This document shows, piece by piece, positions 6,499 through 7,560 of a DNA stretch of 7,560 nt. Source of the DNA: an uncultured Solirubrobacterales bacterium (GTDB lineage Bacteria; Actinomycetota; Thermoleophilia; Solirubrobacterales; Solirubrobacteraceae). The translations under genes and the position numbers were made by a program. Position 1 is the stretch's first letter. Each line of letters starts with the position of its first letter. Below the pieces are notes generated by a model that did no database searches, was not told where the DNA came from, and saw only the letters and a list, made by a program, of their open reading frames with translations. Location of the stretch: positions 1 through 7,560 of the forward strand of contig CALJKH010000006.1 in assembly GCA_937973575.1 (NCBI GenBank), written 5' to 3'.

Positions 6499-6505
6499 TC
6501 GTTAG

Positions 6506-7417
6506 ATGTCTATGAAGTTCCATTCGTTCTTTGTGCTGCCCGCGCTTGCTTTAGGGCTCGCCGGTCCTTCTTCTGAGCAAGGCGGAGGTGCGCTTCCGCT
6601 TGAGCCAACAGTGAGTCTCCGTCTGCATCTCAGTGATGCAACTCCCTATTGGGGACAGCACGTTCAGGTAGCCGGCGTCGTCCCTCGCCGCGCCCGTGGC
6701 GCAGTAGTTGTGCGCCTCAGTGATGGTTTAGGGCATCAGAAGCCCCTCGGCTCGGTAAGACCAGGCGCGAATGGACGGTGGCGACTCCGCTTTGTGGCCA
6801 GATCCTCCGGCACGGTCGTTGCGGTCAACTCGGGTGTGGCTAATCTCGCCAGCGCCCGTGGCGGTTCGCGGTTGCAGGTAGCGGCCCATCTGGTGCTGCC
6901 AGCCGGGCTGTCGCTGACGCGAAACTCCACGGTTCATCTCGCCGCTCGAGTAGCCCCTGCCGGTCGCTGGAAGTGGGAGGTCAGGAGACTCGGGCCCAAG
7001 CGAAACGCGAATGGCTTGGTCGCCTCGGGCGTGACTTCGGCCTCCTCGCGAATCAGTGTCAGCCTGCGGAGTCGAAGGGGAGATCGCCTACAGCTTGTGA
7101 TTAAGGGAGCTAAGGACTTTGCGGGAGCCAGCGCCACTACAGAGGTCGCGCGGCTTCGCCCAGCAGTGGCGTCTTGGTACGGCCTATATGGCGATGGGGT
7201 GGCCTGTGGCGGAACGCTTGGAGTGAACCAAATCGGAGTCGCTCACAAGACCCTTCCCTGCGGAACGAAGGTAACGATCAGATACCGCGGCCGTACGATT
7301 ATCGCGCCAGTGATTGATCGCGGACCGTTCATATCGGGTCGAGAGTTTGACTTGACGGGCGCAGCAGCAAGAGCTCTTCACTTCGACGGGGTAGACACGA
7401 TTTGGGTTTCGCCTTAG
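6506..7417 (+). CDS. Secreted RlpA-like double-psi beta-barrel cell-wall protein
   Basis: This is a 303-residue protein. Residues 1-20 are a short signal-peptide-like segment (FFVLPALALGLAG). Residues about 34-130 and 130-216 are two beta-rich stretches that look like Ig-like repeats and may serve as wall-binding or spacer domains. The C-terminus (222-303) is an RlpA/DPBB domain: ASWYG, ACGGTLGVNQIGVAHKTLPC, PVIDRGPFISGREFDLTGAA. RlpA proteins cut or bind peptidoglycan, often denuded glycans. H247 and D271 (in IDRGPF) are kept. Where classical RlpA has Glu and Asp before the histidine (GE.FD), this protein has G236 and G239, so lytic activity is uncertain. C234 and C252 could form a disulfide, which suits an extracellular protein. 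The upstream c-di-AMP riboswitch places it in wall-turnover control. Strict RlpA naming is avoided because of the missing residues. Confidence 0.88.
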   Translation: MSMKFHSFFVLPALALGLAGPSSEQGGGALPLEPTVSLRLHLSDATPYWGQHVQVAGVVPRRARGAVVVRLSDGLGHQKPLGSVRPGANGRWRLRFVARSSGTVVAVNSGVANLASARGGSRLQVAAHLVLPAGLSLTRNSTVHLAARVAPAGRWKWEVRRLGPKRNANGLVASGVTSASSRISVSLRSRRGDRLQLVIKGAKDFAGASATTEVARLRPAVASWYGLYGDGVACGGTLGVNQIGVAHKTLPCGTKVTIRYRGRTIIAPVIDRGPFISGREFDLTGAAARALHFDGVDTIWVSP

Positions 7418-7424
7418 GGAGTGC

Positions 7425-7452
7425 TTGTCGCACCCGAACTAGTGCCTAGAGT
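7425..7452 (+). promoter_or_regulatory. Predicted leaderless promoter of dinB-like gene
   Basis: TTGTCG (7425-7430) and TAGAGT (7447-7452) are separated by 16 nt. The -10 box ends 6 nt before the ATG at 7459, the spacing expected for a leaderless mRNA. The TAG inside the -10 is also the in-frame stop that bounds the reading frame upstream. No LexA-type operator was recognised in the 41-bp gap. Confidence 0.45.
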
Positions 7453-7458
7453 TCCTCT

Positions 7459-7560
7459 ATGGGGATTGAGGAAGGCTCAGCTCAGGAAAAGAGGGACCGG
7501 CGCACCGTTGCCCATCTCGATCTGGACGCTTTCTTCGTTTCGGTAGAGCTGCTTCGGAGG
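7459..7560 (+). CDS. dinB: DinB-type Y-family DNA polymerase (DNA polymerase IV-like), 3' partial
   Basis: Only the first 34 codons are present and the frame is open to the right edge. After a charged lead of about 17 residues the translation reads VAHLDLDAFFVSVELLRR. This is the N-terminal metal-binding motif of Y-family translesion polymerases, with the first catalytic aspartate and the DxDAFFxSVE signature. These enzymes copy past damaged bases at low fidelity. The ATG at 7459 is the first start after an in-frame TAG at 7447. The gene could be a DinB or an ImuB-like relative; the LDLDAFFVSVE form favours a true polymerase, but the rest is needed to be sure. Confidence 0.85.
   Translation, partial: MGIEEGSAQEKRDRRTVAHLDLDAFFVSVELLRR

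Noticed and set aside
7417..7433. Terminator hairpin between the rlpA-like and dinB-like genes
   Set aside because: GTGC/GCAC (7421-7424 / 7430-7433) gives only a 4-bp stem with no T-run, and the loop is better explained as the predicted -35 box.

Overview
The window looks like ordinary chromosomal DNA from an actinobacterium of moderate-to-high GC, most likely class Thermoleophilia (Solirubrobacterales and relatives). The lineage call rests on four things: an Actinobacteria-type wax ester synthase/DGAT gene; an RlpA-like double-psi beta-barrel protein with a cysteine pair; a sigma-region-4-like HTH joined to a membrane-anchored RskA-like domain; and TANNNT -10 boxes placed 6-8 nt before start codons, which suggests leaderless mRNAs. 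This assignment is inference from remembered family patterns, not a database search. No mobile element, CRISPR array, tRNA or rRNA was seen.

Layout, left to right. (1) The 3' part of an FAD-linked oxidase of the alkylglycerone-phosphate synthase type (+, cut by the left edge). It overlaps tail-to-tail by 14 bp with (2) a membrane protein having an N-terminal HTH and a C-terminal RskA-like domain (-). (3) A hotdog-fold acyl-CoA thioesterase (+) is divergent from gene 2 across 43 bp and overlaps tail-to-tail by 8 bp with (4) glutamine-dependent NAD+ synthetase nadE (-). (5) A WS/DGAT O-acyltransferase (-) lies upstream of nadE and overlaps it by 4 bp (GTGA), so the two probably form an operon. 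(6) A short divergent regulatory region carries a perfect 12-bp inverted repeat and a third related box. These boxes sit on the predicted promoters of the acyltransferase and of (7) an ECF sigma factor (+). (8) A 218-bp leader contains a hairpin and a clear cyclic di-AMP (ydaO/yuaA-type) riboswitch, followed by a strong GGAGG ribosome binding site and (9) a secreted RlpA-like cell-wall protein (+). (10) The first 34 codons of a DinB-type Y-family DNA polymerase (+) run off the right edge behind a predicted leaderless promoter.

Functional themes are lipid metabolism (ether-lipid-type oxidase, thioesterase, wax ester/triacylglycerol synthesis), NAD biosynthesis, and envelope regulation (ECF sigma, RskA-like protein, c-di-AMP-controlled wall protein). 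The most informative elements are non-coding: the c-di-AMP riboswitch and the repeat-rich operator between the acyltransferase and sigma genes. I see no convincing new multi-gene system; the operator array and the HTH/RskA-like fusion are the parts least explained by standard annotation.
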